Shown: positions 45,872 to 56,000 of the stretch, one piece after another
How positions within the stretch are numbered: the stretch's first letter is position 1
How the letters are laid out: each line of letters starts with the position of its first letter
Source of the DNA: Photobacterium leiognathi
GTDB lineage: Bacteria; Pseudomonadota; Gammaproteobacteria; Enterobacterales; Vibrionaceae
NCBI RefSeq assembly: GCF_030685535.1
Contig: NZ_CP131601.1
Span: 1,860,001 to 1,924,000, forward strand
Reading direction: 5' to 3'
Length of the DNA stretch: 64,000 nt
Translations under genes and position numbers: made by a program
Notes under the pieces: model-generated
Told to the model about the DNA's origin: nothing
The model's database searches: none
Seen by the model: only the letters and a program-made list of their open reading frames with translations

Positions 45872-47281
45872 ATGAAAGAAGTCGCCTTTCGATGGATCGA
45901 TAAATACCTTATACACCTAAAGTTAACTGAAAAGTTTTACTTACTTTTTCTTCTTCCTTTTATCGCAATTCTCTTTGTCTCTGCTATTTTAGTTGATGCA
46001 GCTGCAACACAGCGTTCAGAAATAACACAACAACAACTGCAGCTAACCGCAAATATTTTCCAACAGCAAAATATCTCATCCTCAGATGCTGCCATTCTAT
46101 TGCAAAATAGCGCTATAAAAGTGTCGAATACCTCTTCTTCTGACGCTGTTCCTGTTAGTGGACAAAACTATGCACTAGAAGCTATCTCTCAATCTGGGTT
46201 ACTTAATTACTTATCAACAACACAATGGATTGTAACGGCTATTTTACTCGTTATTATTCTTGCCGTTGTGTACTACATCATGACTTTTATCGGCGGTGCT
46301 ATGTTTAATATGCACAAAGCTCTCCAAAGTTTAGCCGATGGAGACTTAACTCACCGTCTTAACTTCTTCCCTGTCCGTGATGAATTTAGCCGTATTGCTA
46401 TCACGATTGATAAAGTCGCTGAACGTGAACAACAATTAGTATTAGCAACACAACAAGCCGTCGCGCTAATGCAGCAGATCAGTGTTGATTTACGTCAACG
46501 TAGTAATAACAGCGGTGATTTATCACAGTCACAACAAAGCCATTTAGATTCTCTCGCAAGTGCTACTGAAGAAATGGCGACATCAATTCGCGAAGTAGCA
46601 ACCCATGCCCATGAAACTTCGCTACAAACTCAAGAAGCACAAGCTGTGAGTGAAAACGGCCGCGTAAAAGTCAGCGAAACTAAAAATGCGATTTCTATTC
46701 TTTCAAGTGAAATCAATGCCGCAGCACAAGCCGTATCTGCACTTGATAGTAATGCAGCAAAAATTGATGATGTGGTCACAACCATCAATGGTATTTCAGA
46801 GCAAACTAACCTACTGGCGCTCAACGCAGCCATTGAAGCAGCACGTGCTGGTGAACAAGGTCGTGGTTTTGCCGTGGTTGCAGATGAAGTACGTACCCTT
46901 GCTGGTCGTACCCAAAGTGCAACCGTTGAAATTCAGCAGATGATTGAATCACTACAACAAAACAGCCAACAACTGATTGCTGTGATGCAAAACACCGTTG
47001 ATAACGCTGTTAACAGTGAGCAATTGATGGATTCGGTTGATAACGAAATCGGTCAAATTAACGAACGTAACCAAGGGATCTCGGATCGCAGTTCTGAAAT
47101 TGCAGCCGCCGCTGAGCAGCAAGGTGCTGTTGCAGAGAGTATCGCAAGTAGTGTTGAACAAGTCCGTACTCAATCTAATCAAATTGCGACCATGATCAGT
47201 GAAGCAAACAGTGAAATTGATCAGCTAAACCAACAAGCCCAAACATTAGAACAACTAATGAGTGGCTTAAAAGCATCATAA
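45872..47281 (+). CDS. Methyl-accepting chemotaxis protein
   Basis: 469-residue chemoreceptor. Helix 1 about 21-43, a short periplasmic segment (about 44-115, too small for a usual Cache or four-helix domain), helix 2 about 117-142, a HAMP region (about 143-195, with [20 protein letters not shown]), and a signalling domain with the hairpin tip [20 protein letters not shown] followed by [17 protein letters not shown]. Signal unknown. It interrupts the yccX-rlmI neighbourhood. AGGA lies upstream of ATG 45872. Confidence 0.9.
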   Translation: MKEVAFRWIDKYLIHLKLTEKFYLLFLLPFIAILFVSAILVDAAATQRSEITQQQLQLTANIFQQQNISSSDAAILLQNSAIKVSNTSSSDAVPVSGQNYALEAISQSGLLNYLSTTQWIVTAILLVIILAVVYYIMTFIGGAMFNMHKALQSLADGDLTHRLNFFPVRDEFSRIAITIDKVAEREQQLVLATQQAVALMQQISVDLRQRSNNSGDLSQSQQSHLDSLASATEEMATSIREVATHAHETSLQTQEAQAVSENGRVKVSETKNAISILSSEINAAAQAVSALDSNAAKIDDVVTTINGISEQTNLLALNAAIEAARAGEQGRGFAVVADEVRTLAGRTQSATVEIQQMIESLQQNSQQLIAVMQNTVDNAVNSEQLMDSVDNEIGQINERNQGISDRSSEIAAAAEQQGAVAESIASSVEQVRTQSNQIATMISEANSEIDQLNQQAQTLEQLMSGLKAS

Positions 47282-47421
47282 CAACAGCCACCAGCAAAAG
47301 TAATCTCGCTTTTTTATGCCGTCATCTTATTCGTATCCGATAAGTTGGCGGCTTTTTCATTTGATTTTATATGCCTAGAGAAAGATAATACGCCCCTTTC
47401 GAATTCCATACTGGGCATGTC

Positions 47422-48612
47422 ATGACAGCTTCTATTTATTTGGTAAAAGGCCGCGAAAAATCATTACGTCGTCGCCATCCTTGGGTTTTCTCTCGCGGTA
47501 TTGATCGCATTGATGGTAAACCTGGCTTAGGCGAAACCGTAGATATCTACGACAACAAAGGCGAATGGTTAGCAAAAGGTGCTTACTCACCACAATCACA
47601 AATTCGCGTTCGCGTATGGAGTTTTGAGAAAAACGAAAACATCGACGTTAACTTCTTCATTAAGCGCCTCAATCAAGCACAAGGTTTACGCGATATTCTA
47701 GCTGCACGTGATGGTCTAACTGGCTATCGTTTAATTGCAGCAGAATCTGACGGCCTACCGGGCATTACCATTGACCGTTACCAAAACTTCCTAGTCTGTC
47801 AGCTGCTAAGTGCTGGCGCTGAAGCACAACGTGATGTGCTAATTGAAGCGCTACAACATTGCTACCCAGAATGCAGCATTTACGAGCGATCTGATGTTGC
47901 TGTTCGTAAAAAAGAAGGTCTAAAACAGCGTACTGGTGTTCTTCACGGTGACGAGCCACCGCAATTTGTTACCATCGAAGAAAATGGCGTTAAAATCAAC
48001 GTTAATATCGTGGGTGGTCACAAAACAGGTTTCTACCTTGACCAACGTGACAGCCGTGAAGCATCAGTAAAATATGTTAACGGTAAACGTGTACTTAACT
48101 GCTTCTGTTACACAGGTGGTTTCGGTCTTTATGCCCTTAAAGGCGGTGCTAAAGAAGTGGTTAACGTGGATGTTTCTCAGCATGCACTTGATACCGCACT
48201 GAAAAATGCACAAGACAACGGCTACCCTGTTGAGAATGCACAATTTTTAAATGCGGATGTATTTAAACTGCTACGTGAATACCGTGATCGTGGTGAGCTA
48301 TTTGATGTAGTAATTATGGATCCACCTAAATTTGCTGAATCTAAATCTCAGCTTGTAGGTGCTTGTCGTGGTTACAAAGATATCAACATGCTAGCAATGC
48401 AAATTCTTAAGCCAGGCGGTACGCTACTGACTTACTCTTGCTCTGGTTTAATGGATAACAACCTATTCCAAAAAATCATTGCTGATGCTGCTCTTGATGC
48501 ACACCGCGATGTTCAATTTATTGAGCGTTTCAGCCAAGCAGCTGATCACCCATTAGACAGTGCTTACCCTGAAGGTTTCTACCTAAAAGGCTTTGCGTGT
48601 TACGTTAAGTAA
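47422..48612 (+). CDS. rlmI: 23S rRNA (cytosine-1962-C5)-methyltransferase RlmI
   Basis: 396-residue SAM-dependent rRNA methyltransferase. N-terminal PUA domain ([20 protein letters not shown]), central EEHR-type region ([16 protein letters not shown]), SAM motif [21 protein letters not shown], motif [16 protein letters not shown] and motif [11 protein letters not shown] with the catalytic Cys. E. coli RlmI (YccW) is the same length and neighbours yccX. Own terminator. Confidence 0.95.
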   Translation: MTASIYLVKGREKSLRRRHPWVFSRGIDRIDGKPGLGETVDIYDNKGEWLAKGAYSPQSQIRVRVWSFEKNENIDVNFFIKRLNQAQGLRDILAARDGLTGYRLIAAESDGLPGITIDRYQNFLVCQLLSAGAEAQRDVLIEALQHCYPECSIYERSDVAVRKKEGLKQRTGVLHGDEPPQFVTIEENGVKINVNIVGGHKTGFYLDQRDSREASVKYVNGKRVLNCFCYTGGFGLYALKGGAKEVVNVDVSQHALDTALKNAQDNGYPVENAQFLNADVFKLLREYRDRGELFDVVIMDPPKFAESKSQLVGACRGYKDINMLAMQILKPGGTLLTYSCSGLMDNNLFQKIIADAALDAHRDVQFIERFSQAADHPLDSAYPEGFYLKGFACYVK

Positions 48613-48648
48613 TCACCACTGCGCCTATACTAGATATACAATATCGCG

Positions 48649-48677
48649 AAAGCCCGATGTATGCATCGGGCTTTTTG
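48649..48677 (+). terminator. Terminator of rlmI
   Basis: Nine-bp stem AGCCCGATG/CATCGGGCT with a short loop and T5. Confidence 0.93.
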
Positions 48678-48847
48678 TTTTTCTACTGTTTATGCTCAAG
48701 CGTCCTCATGTACTTTGCAGTTATTTAGCTAAAACTGTCTACACGCTTAATTACATACAGACACCATTTGTCATAGGTATTAATAAAATAATACAATAAG
48801 AAAATACCAATAGCGCATTTTGCTACGGACAAATACAAGGAATTAAC

Positions 48848-49471
48848 ATGAAACTACGTACAGCACTTTTAACCCTAGCCGTTTGTGGTGTGAGCTTCTC
48901 TTCTTTTGCTAACGTTTCGCTTACCCTACCAGACTCTGCTGATCTTGTTCTTGTAAACGGTACCAAAGCGCAAGGTAACGATCCGCTTTCACTGAAAGAT
49001 GGTGATAACCAAATTGCTTTTCGTTACGAAACTAACTACCGCGAAAATGGCGATACTCACCTATTCAAATCTGAAGTTGTGATCGTGACATTCAATGGTA
49101 AAGATGCAAGCTACACATTATCGCTACCAAAAATCCATAGCCAATATGAAGCCAAAGCATTTAACAAACAGCCTCACGTTACGATCACTGATCAGCAAAA
49201 TAACGATGTTGCAATTAAACAAGACGTTTTAATCAAGAATGGCGTTCAAATTGGTCGTGATTTTCAGCAAGAAATTGCGAAGTACAATCTAAGTGGCGCA
49301 CCAGCGGCATTAACATCAGCAATTTCTGTTTCTGTGCCACAGGTACAAAATGTTGCGGTAGAAAAAAGTGGAAAAGTTGATCAAGCCTACGTAACTAAGA
49401 TGCTTAATTACTGGTACGAAAAAGCAGATAAAGCGACACAAGACCAATTCAAAGCATCAATTAACAAGTAA
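48848..49471 (+). CDS. yccT: DUF2057 (YccT-like) periplasmic protein
   Basis: 207-residue exported protein of the DUF2057/YccT family. Signal peptide MKLRTALLTLAVCGVSFSSFA; mature part starts NVSLTLPDSADLVLVNGTKA, with GDNQIAFRYETNYREN. The E. coli homologue has been linked to control of curli assembly; no curli genes are visible here, so function is open. Position after rlmI fits the E. coli ycc group. A perfect hairpin follows. Confidence 0.85.
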   Translation: MKLRTALLTLAVCGVSFSSFANVSLTLPDSADLVLVNGTKAQGNDPLSLKDGDNQIAFRYETNYRENGDTHLFKSEVVIVTFNGKDASYTLSLPKIHSQYEAKAFNKQPHVTITDQQNNDVAIKQDVLIKNGVQIGRDFQQEIAKYNLSGAPAALTSAISVSVPQVQNVAVEKSGKVDQAYVTKMLNYWYEKADKATQDQFKASINK

Positions 49472-49500
49472 CACATAAAGCAATACTCGTTAAATATCAT

Positions 49501-49530
49501 ATGGATAGCTATAAAATTTTAGCTATCCAT
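49501..49530 (+). terminator. Terminator of yccT
   Basis: Perfect stem ATGGATAGCT/AGCTATCCAT with inner AAAATTTT, then a T-rich tail. Confidence 0.85.
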
Positions 49531-49816
49531 TCCTTTTAGTCCTATCTAATACCAAATTTATACCACTTCTCACGTCATCATTTTGACTCTTACTCACTCC
49601 CTTTTCGTGTTGAACAGTTGCTTTTAATTCAACTTTGCAAAAAATATTTACATTTTTTTTACATACTTCCGAGAGCAGCCTTGAATATCAGAACATCTTA
49701 CCGTGCAATATTGGGTATCAGCTTTATAGTTTTTTTACGGCGCTCAAAAAGATTTAAAAAAGAATAATTGCCAGGCTGGGTGCTGATATTTATTAACTGA
49801 AACTAAAGGATACCTA
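49531..49816. other. Upstream region of the chitinase gene
   Basis: AT-rich 286 nt containing the chitinase promoter and leader; AAAGGA sits 7-8 nt before the start. No c-di-GMP or other riboswitch was found. Confidence 0.4.
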
Positions 49817-52800
49817 ATGGATAATGGTAAACATGGAACGATGAGGAAAGGGATATTCACTCTTAGTACTCTAACTATATCATGCTTCTTTGCTCTCAAT
49901 GCACAAGCTGCAGTTGATTGTACAGACCTTGCAGAATGGGAAAGTAATAAAGTTTATACTGGCGGCGACCAAGTTCAGCAAAATGGTGTTGCGTATAAAG
50001 CGAATTACTGGACTCAAAATAACGCACCGAAAGATTTTAGTGGTCAATATTCACAATGGGTTGAGTTAGGACTTTGTTCTGACACGGAGATCCCTGTTGA
50101 AAATGTTGCACCATCAGCAAGCATCACAGCTCCTACCGCAACAAGCTCAATCACGACCGGTGAAACGGTTCTGATCAAAGCAAATGCAACAGACACTGAT
50201 GGCACGGTTGCTAAAGTAGACTTCCTTGTTGACGGCACTGTTGTAGGTAGTTCAACAACAGCTCCTTATGAGTTTGCTTGGGTTGCTACAGAAGGCGCAC
50301 ATAGCCTAGCAGCTGTTGCTTACGATGATAAGAATGCAGCAAGTAGCCAAGCAACTGTAAACGTTGATGTTGCACCTGAAGGTCCTGTTAACCAAGCACC
50401 GACTGTTTCTGTTGCCGTTTCTGCAGCAACTGTAGAACTTGGTGAAGTAGTAACGATTACTGCTGACGCAGCTGATGCTGACGGCACAGTAGAGAAAGTA
50501 GATTTCTATGTTAATGGTGCCCTTGTTGGTACAGCAGCAACTGCGCCTTACGTACTTGAATACACAACGGCACAAGCGGGTTCTGCAAAGATCTTTGCTC
50601 GTGCAACTGATGATAAGAACAAAACATCAGATTCTGCAGTAACTGCAGTTACCGTCAATGGTGCTGTTGTTTCTAACGGTTGTCGTCCTGACGGTTTATA
50701 CCAAACTGAAGGTGTAAACGTTCCTTACTGTTCTATCTACGACGAAGAAGGTCGTGAGAAAATGGGCGCGGATCACCCTCGTCGTGTGATCGGTTACTTT
50801 ACTAGCTGGCGTGCGGGCGATGATCCACAAAGCAGCTACCTTGTTAACGATATTCCATGGGAACAACTAACGCACATTAACTACGCATTCGTTAGTATCG
50901 GTTCTGACGGTAAAGTAAACATCGGTGATGTTAACGATCCATCAAACGCTGCAGTCGGTATGGAGTGGGACGGTGTTGAAATTGATCCAGCACTGGGCTT
51001 TAAAGGTCACTTCGGTGCCCTAGCAACAGCGAAAGCAAAACACGATGTTAAGACATTAATCTCTATCGGTGGTTGGGCTGAAACTGGCGGTCACTTCGGT
51101 ACAGATGGCAACCGTGTTGCTGACGGTGGTTTCTACACCATGACAACGAACTCAGATGGTTCTATCAACCATGCTGGTATCGAGAAATTCGCAGCATCAG
51201 CGGTAGAAATGATGCGTAAGTACAAGTTCGATGGTCTAGATATCGACTACGAGTACCCGACTTCAATGGCAGGTGCGGGTAACCCATACGATAAAGACTT
51301 CATGGAACCACGTCGTCCATACCTATGGGCTTCATACCAAGAGCTAATGAAGGTTCTACGTGAAAAACTGGATGTGGCTTCTGCTGAAGATAACATTCAC
51401 TACATGTTAACCATCGCAGCACCATCATCAGGTTACCTACTACGTGGTATGGAAACATTTGATGTAACGAAATACCTTGATTACGTTAACATCATGTCAT
51501 ACGACTTACACGGTGCATGGAATGATCACGTTGGTCACAACGCTGCTCTATTCGACACAGGTAAAGACTCTGAGCTTGCTCAGTGGAACGTATACGGTAC
51601 AGCTGCTTACGGCGGTATTGGTTACCTAAATACTGACTGGGCTTACCACTACTTCCGTGGTTCTATGCCTGCAGGTCGTATTAACATTGGTGTTCCTTAC
51701 TACACCCGTGGTTGGCAAGGCGTTTCTGGTGGTGATAACGGTCTATGGGGTCGTGCAGCACTGCCTAACCAGTCAGAGTGTCAAGCAGGTACAGGTGAAG
51801 GTGAGAAGAACAACTGTGGTTACGGTGCAACGGGTATCGACAACATGTGGCACGATCTTGACCCAGATGGTAAAGAAATGGGCGCAGGTTCTAACCCAAT
51901 GTGGCACGCTAAGAACCTTGAGAACGGTGTCTTCGGCTCATACGCATCTGCTTACGGCCTAGATCCAGCAAATGATCCTGAAGATAAACTAGTAGGTACA
52001 TATACTCGTAACTACGATGATGTTGCTGTAGCACCATGGCTATGGAACGCAGAGAAGAGCGTATTTATCTCAACGGAAGATAAAGCCTCTGTAAGCGTGA
52101 AAGCTGACTACGTAATCGATAAAGAAATCGGTGGTATCATGTTCTGGGAGCTTGCGGGCGACTACAACTGTTACCTACTAGATGCTAACGGTAAGCGTAC
52201 AAGCACTATTGATGCAACTGAAAAAGCGTGTGCTTCAGGTAATGGTGAGTACCACATGGGTAACTCGATGACAAAAGCTATCTACGATAAGTTTAAGTCA
52301 GCAACGCCATACGGTAATACTGTTGCTACAGGCGCTATTCCAACACAAGCTGTCGATATTGCAGTGAAAGTTGATGGCTTTAAAGTGGGTGATCAAAACT
52401 ACCCTATCAACCCAACAGTAACCTTTACTAACAACACAGGTGTTGACCTACCAGGTGGTACAGAGTTCCAGTTTGATATTCCAGTATCTGCTCCAGATAA
52501 CGCGAAAGATCAATCAGGTGGTGGTCTGAAAGTGATTGCATCAGGTCATACTCGTAGCGATAACATTGGTGGCCTAGACGGCACAATGCACCGTGTAGCC
52601 TTCTCACTACCTAAGTGGAAGACACTACCTGCAGGTGAAAGTTACGAATTAGACTTCATTTACTACCTACCAATCTCAGGTCCAGCTAACTACTCTGTTA
52701 ACGTTGACGGAAATGAGTATGCATTTAAGTTTGAGCAGCCAAATCTACCAATTGGTGATTTAAATGCAGGTGGCGGTAACGGTGGTGGCGACAATGGCGG

Positions 52801-52993
52801 TAATAACGGCGATTGTGATACGACAGGTCTAAATACTTACCCTGAATGTGCACAAACAGACTGGCAAGGTACACCAACACACGCTGGTAGCGGTGACCAA
52901 ATCATCCATGATGGTGCGGTATATAAAGCAAACTGGTGGACATCATCAGTACCAGGAAGTGATGGTAGCTGGACGAAAGTTTGTAACATCTAA
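49817..52993 (+). CDS. Secreted multidomain GH18 chitinase
   Basis: 1058-residue exported chitinase. Signal peptide ends near NAQAA (31). Domains in order: N-terminal chitin-binding type 5/12 module (about 33-88, [19 protein letters not shown]), two Ig-like repeats (about 97-195 and 200-293, each with DTDGTV or DADGTV-KVDF), GH18 catalytic domain from about 320 ([14 protein letters not shown]) with catalytic [10 protein letters not shown] (Glu479), an Ig-like domain near 860-980, a Gly/Asn-rich linker ([13 protein letters not shown]), and a C-terminal type 5/12 module ending WTKVCNI. ATG 49817 has a good ribosome-binding site. Probably endo- or processive chitin degradation in seawater; monocistronic. 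Confidence 0.93.
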   Translation: MDNGKHGTMRKGIFTLSTLTISCFFALNAQAAVDCTDLAEWESNKVYTGGDQVQQNGVAYKANYWTQNNAPKDFSGQYSQWVELGLCSDTEIPVENVAPSASITAPTATSSITTGETVLIKANATDTDGTVAKVDFLVDGTVVGSSTTAPYEFAWVATEGAHSLAAVAYDDKNAASSQATVNVDVAPEGPVNQAPTVSVAVSAATVELGEVVTITADAADADGTVEKVDFYVNGALVGTAATAPYVLEYTTAQAGSAKIFARATDDKNKTSDSAVTAVTVNGAVVSNGCRPDGLYQTEGVNVPYCSIYDEEGREKMGADHPRRVIGYFTSWRAGDDPQSSYLVNDIPWEQLTHINYAFVSIGSDGKVNIGDVNDPSNAAVGMEWDGVEIDPALGFKGHFGALATAKAKHDVKTLISIGGWAETGGHFGTDGNRVADGGFYTMTTNSDGSINHAGIEKFAASAVEMMRKYKFDGLDIDYEYPTSMAGAGNPYDKDFMEPRRPYLWASYQELMKVLREKLDVASAEDNIHYMLTIAAPSSGYLLRGMETFDVTKYLDYVNIMSYDLHGAWNDHVGHNAALFDTGKDSELAQWNVYGTAAYGGIGYLNTDWAYHYFRGSMPAGRINIGVPYYTRGWQGVSGGDNGLWGRAALPNQSECQAGTGEGEKNNCGYGATGIDNMWHDLDPDGKEMGAGSNPMWHAKNLENGVFGSYASAYGLDPANDPEDKLVGTYTRNYDDVAVAPWLWNAEKSVFISTEDKASVSVKADYVIDKEIGGIMFWELAGDYNCYLLDANGKRTSTIDATEKACASGNGEYHMGNSMTKAIYDKFKSATPYGNTVATGAIPTQAVDIAVKVDGFKVGDQNYPINPTVTFTNNTGVDLPGGTEFQFDIPVSAPDNAKDQSGGGLKVIASGHTRSDNIGGLDGTMHRVAFSLPKWKTLPAGESYELDFIYYLPISGPANYSVNVDGNEYAFKFEQPNLPIGDLNAGGGNGGGDNGGNNGDCDTTGLNTYPECAQTDWQGTPTHAGSGDQIIHDGAVYKANWWTSSVPGSDGSWTKVCNI

Positions 52994-53016
52994 ACCTAGC
53001 GTCTAAGCAACGTCTA

Positions 53017-53046
53017 AAAGCAGGTAGTTTTCTACCTGCTTTTTTA
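53017..53046 (+). terminator. Terminator of the chitinase gene
   Basis: Stem AAAAGCAGGTAG/CTACCTGCTTTT with a 4-nt loop and T-run. Confidence 0.93.
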
Positions 53047-53450
53047 TTCAATAAAGCATAAAAAAGCAGACATATATACAGATTGAAACGATTACATGAT
53101 TACTTTATACGCAAACTTGTATTTTTTTTGCAAAAAGAAATTTTTATTACCAAACTATTAGCACTATGTTTTTATCTTTAAAAATCATACCCTTAAAAAA
53201 GACACTGTTAATAAACATACAAATAAATTGTAGATAATAAAACTCACACTCTAAAATATAATTAAATGCTGTTCATATTTATAATATACTGTTATTTATT
53301 ACTTTATATACCATATTTTATTAAAAAAAGACGTGCAATTGTATTTAATGTATACACTCTTACAAATTAACTCGTTATATTATTTACCATTTTTTATGAT
53401 AAAGTCCTTGGCTCTAATTCCCCCTAAGCATTGTTAGATGGTAGTACTTA
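53047..53450. other. Very AT-rich spacer before the L,D-transpeptidase gene
   Basis: About 400 nt with long A/T tracts and no frame or repeat recognised; a promoter of the next gene is expected in the last 100 nt. Confidence 0.4.
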
Positions 53451-54086
53451 ATGAAAAAAGCGATATATCTAATAATCCTGATGATGTGTTACCTGCCGTT
53501 TCAGGCTTCGGCTCATGTTCTAAACACAGAAAGAAAGAATGCCGATATTGTTGTGAATTACGTCTATCAAAAGGCGCATTTAAAAAACCAAATTAACTAT
53601 AACGTTTTCAAGCAAGCATTCATCGCTTACAACAAAACCAAAGGTAAGAAAAAGTCACTTTTAACGATCATTGACTACAGTAAGCCATCGACACAAAAAA
53701 GATTTTATGTGATTGATTTAAAACAAAATAAATTACTTTATAAAACTTATGTTTCTCATGGTATGAATAGTGGATTACTAAAAGCTAATGAATTTTCGAA
53801 TAGAGTAAATTCGCATAAGACTTCATTGGGTACATTCCTAACTGAAAGTACATATAACGGTGGTAATGGCTATTCACTGAAACTTAACGGCTTAACCCGC
53901 GGTAAAAATGATAATGCATTAAAACGCTACATTGTCATTCATGGGGCAAAATATGTCTCTGAGTCGTTTATCAAGCGTAATGGTTATTTAGGTCGTAGTT
54001 GGGGTTGTCCTGCATTACCTGAAGCATTAGCTAAAAAGATCATCAACACCATTAAAGGTGGCAGTGTTATTTTTGCTTACGCTTAA
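53451..54086 (+). CDS. L,D-transpeptidase catalytic-domain protein (YkuD_2 type)
   Basis: 211-residue exported protein. Signal peptide MKKAIYLIILMMCYLPFQASA. The C-terminal half carries the YkuD-like active-site region: YIVIHGAKYVSESF (His) and GYLGRSWGCPALPEALAK (Cys). FYVIDLKQNKLLYKTYVSHG is the usual start of the fold. Likely acts on peptidoglycan cross-links in the periplasm, or as a carboxypeptidase. Monocistronic. Confidence 0.85.
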   Translation: MKKAIYLIILMMCYLPFQASAHVLNTERKNADIVVNYVYQKAHLKNQINYNVFKQAFIAYNKTKGKKKSLLTIIDYSKPSTQKRFYVIDLKQNKLLYKTYVSHGMNSGLLKANEFSNRVNSHKTSLGTFLTESTYNGGNGYSLKLNGLTRGKNDNALKRYIVIHGAKYVSESFIKRNGYLGRSWGCPALPEALAKKIINTIKGGSVIFAYA

Positions 54087-54102
54087 CAACATCTCAAATT
54101 AG

Positions 54103-54151
54103 AAGGCTGTTAGTATTTAGTTTAAAAATTAAATGCTAGCAGCTTTTTTTT
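54103..54151 (+). terminator. Terminator of the L,D-transpeptidase gene
   Basis: About 17-bp imperfect stem (AAGGCTGTTAGTATTTA with TAAATGCTAGCAGCTTT) and T8. Confidence 0.85.
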
Positions 54152-54253
54152 GCCTGATGATTATTACTCTACATTTATCTTTGACAACAAAATCAATTAT
54201 TAATCTTGGATTCATTTACACTCACTATAATAGTTTTATTTAGCGAGGTGATT

Positions 54254-54823
54254 ATGAAACGTGCACTGATTATTATTGATTTCATAAATGATATTGTTGA
54301 TCCTAACGGTAAAATTCCTAGCTGCGCCCAACAAGTCACCGCTAACAGCACGATTAAACATGCTAACCGTGCAATCTCATGGGCTCGTGAAAACGATATT
54401 CCCTGTATTTTTGTCAAAGTTGGCTTTCAAAGTAATTATTTCGATCTTCCTCGCCACTCCCCTATTTTCGGTAAAGCGGACACAATTGGTGCATTGAATC
54501 TCAATGGTTGGGGAACACAATTTCATCAAGATATTGCCATTGAAGAAAATGATCTGGTGATCTGTAAGCCACGTGTTAATCCATTTCATAACACACAATT
54601 GGCTAGCGTATTAAGCGCAAACAACATCACTGATATTTATTTATGTGGGGTAAGTACTACGTGGGCAATTCAGTCCGCAGTAAGAGATGCGCATGACCGA
54701 GACTATCAAGTCCATATTATTTCGGATGCATGTGCCGCAGCGACAGAAGAAGAGCACCAAGATTCGTTAACAATGCTATCTCGTTTAGCAACATTACATA
54801 AATCAGATGAACTAAATTTATAG
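54254..54823 (+). CDS. Isochorismatase-fold hydrolase lacking the usual Cys
   Basis: 189-residue isochorismatase/cysteine-hydrolase fold protein. Start ATG 54254 follows GCGAGG; the frame extends to 54206 without conservation. Asp9 (LIIIDFINDIVDPNG) and Lys105 (LVICKPRVNPF) of the catalytic triad are present, but the nucleophile position in LCGVSTTWAIQSAV is Ala138 instead of Cys. Members without this Cys exist (the isochorismatases themselves), so it may be active by another route or bind a ligand. No siderophore genes nearby. Confidence 0.8.
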   Translation: MKRALIIIDFINDIVDPNGKIPSCAQQVTANSTIKHANRAISWARENDIPCIFVKVGFQSNYFDLPRHSPIFGKADTIGALNLNGWGTQFHQDIAIEENDLVICKPRVNPFHNTQLASVLSANNITDIYLCGVSTTWAIQSAVRDAHDRDYQVHIISDACAAATEEEHQDSLTMLSRLATLHKSDELNL

Positions 54824-54842
54824 GCTTATTATTATCATAGAA

Positions 54843-54899
54843 AAACCGCATCCCTTTTTATTGGTTTTCATTAAAAATCGACAAAAAGTAATGCGGTTT
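54843..54899. terminator. Shared terminator between convergent genes
   Basis: AAACCGCAT (54843-54851) pairs with ATGCGGTTT (54891-54899) across a 39-nt AT-rich loop, with T-run on one side and A-run on the other. Confidence 0.6.
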
Positions 54900-54910
54900 A
54901 TTTAGTTAGA

Positions 54911-55177
54911 CTAGATATCGTCTTCCCAAGGCATTTCAGGTAATGCGGCAAGGTTTTCGCTATAGCGTTTTAGGTCAAATTTACCTTCGTTCTTCATCAC
55001 GTCAAACACCTCTATTGAAAGTGCACAAGCCATCATTTGAATAGCTTCTTCACGTGGTGTTCCTGTCATTACTAAACGCATTAGTGTTTCTTTTACAACT
55101 AAAGGTTCGCCATCAGATAGTTGATTTTCAATCGTTTCAACAAGCATATCGCCTGTCATAATCTCTTCGTTTTCCAT
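54911..55177 (-). CDS. Small acidic protein, unknown function
   Basis: 88 residues from ATG 55177 (AAGG upstream), or 98 from ATG 55207. Not recognised. Predicted mostly helical, acidic: METLxRL-type stretch VKETLMRLVMTGTPREEAIQ, then MMACALSIEVFDVMKNEGKF and the end LPEMPWEDDI. No signal peptide or membrane helix. Confidence 0.65.
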   Translation of the reverse strand: MENEEIMTGDMLVETIENQLSDGEPLVVKETLMRLVMTGTPREEAIQMMACALSIEVFDVMKNEGKFDLKRYSENLAALPEMPWEDDI

Positions 55178-55274
55178 GCTATTCGCCTTTAAATAAATTT
55201 GGCTCATTCTATCGTATTTACGGATATAACACCTACTATTGCGCTATACCTTTGCATCGGTTAGCGATAGTTCA

Positions 55275-55928
55275 CTAGTGCTTCACGTTAAATAAAGAGA
55301 GTAATACTGGTGTCGCTTCTGTCATCGAAGCAAAGGAATGATTCGCATGTGCTGGTAACTTAGGGCTGTGTGAATTAACAAAAACCGCATGTATATTGGC
55401 ACTCAGTGCCGACATTAAGCCCGTTCTGCTATCTTCTACTGCCACCGCCTTTTCTGGCAAAACATGCATTGTTTTACACGCTTGTAAGTACACATCAGGC
55501 GCAGGCTTATTGTTCGTCACCTCGTAACCACTAAACACATTATCAAATAGTGATAACCAACCATGATGGGCTAACACACCTGTCACGTAATCTCTTGGAG
55601 CACCAGTTACGACCGCCATCGGCACTTTGCCTGATAATGTTTTAAGTAAATCATCGACACCAGGCATCGCTGGAATGCCTTTTTCAAGAATCATCGCTTC
55701 TGTTAAGGCTTCCATCTCATTGATCATGGCAGAAACTGTCGTAGAAATATTATAGTGAGAGATAAAGTGCTCAGCGATGTGAGGCCAAGTGACACCAGCG
55801 TACTGAGACATAAATGTATCAATACTTAACTCAACCCCATGACCTGCTAAATACTGGCTCCAATTCGCAGCATGAAAGCGTTCCGAATCAACTAATGTCC
55901 CATCAAAATCAAAAAATAACGTTTGCAT
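55275..55928 (-). CDS. HAD-superfamily phosphatase (subfamily IA)
   Basis: 217-residue haloacid-dehalogenase-like phosphatase, beta-phosphoglucomutase/YniC-type. Motif I DFDGTLVDSERFH, motif II VVTGAPRDYV, motif III NKPAPDVYL and motif IV VAVEDSRTG; cap domain about 16-80. Cytoplasmic; substrate probably a sugar or nucleotide phosphate, unknown. Monocistronic. Confidence 0.9.
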   Translation of the reverse strand: MQTLFFDFDGTLVDSERFHAANWSQYLAGHGVELSIDTFMSQYAGVTWPHIAEHFISHYNISTTVSAMINEMEALTEAMILEKGIPAMPGVDDLLKTLSGKVPMAVVTGAPRDYVTGVLAHHGWLSLFDNVFSGYEVTNNKPAPDVYLQACKTMHVLPEKAVAVEDSRTGLMSALSANIHAVFVNSHSPKLPAHANHSFASMTEATPVLLSLFNVKH

Positions 55929-56000
55929 GTATTACCTGATAACTACTGTCCACTGTTACCTTATAGCACGACTATTGATAATCATGTATCTAACAAGTGA

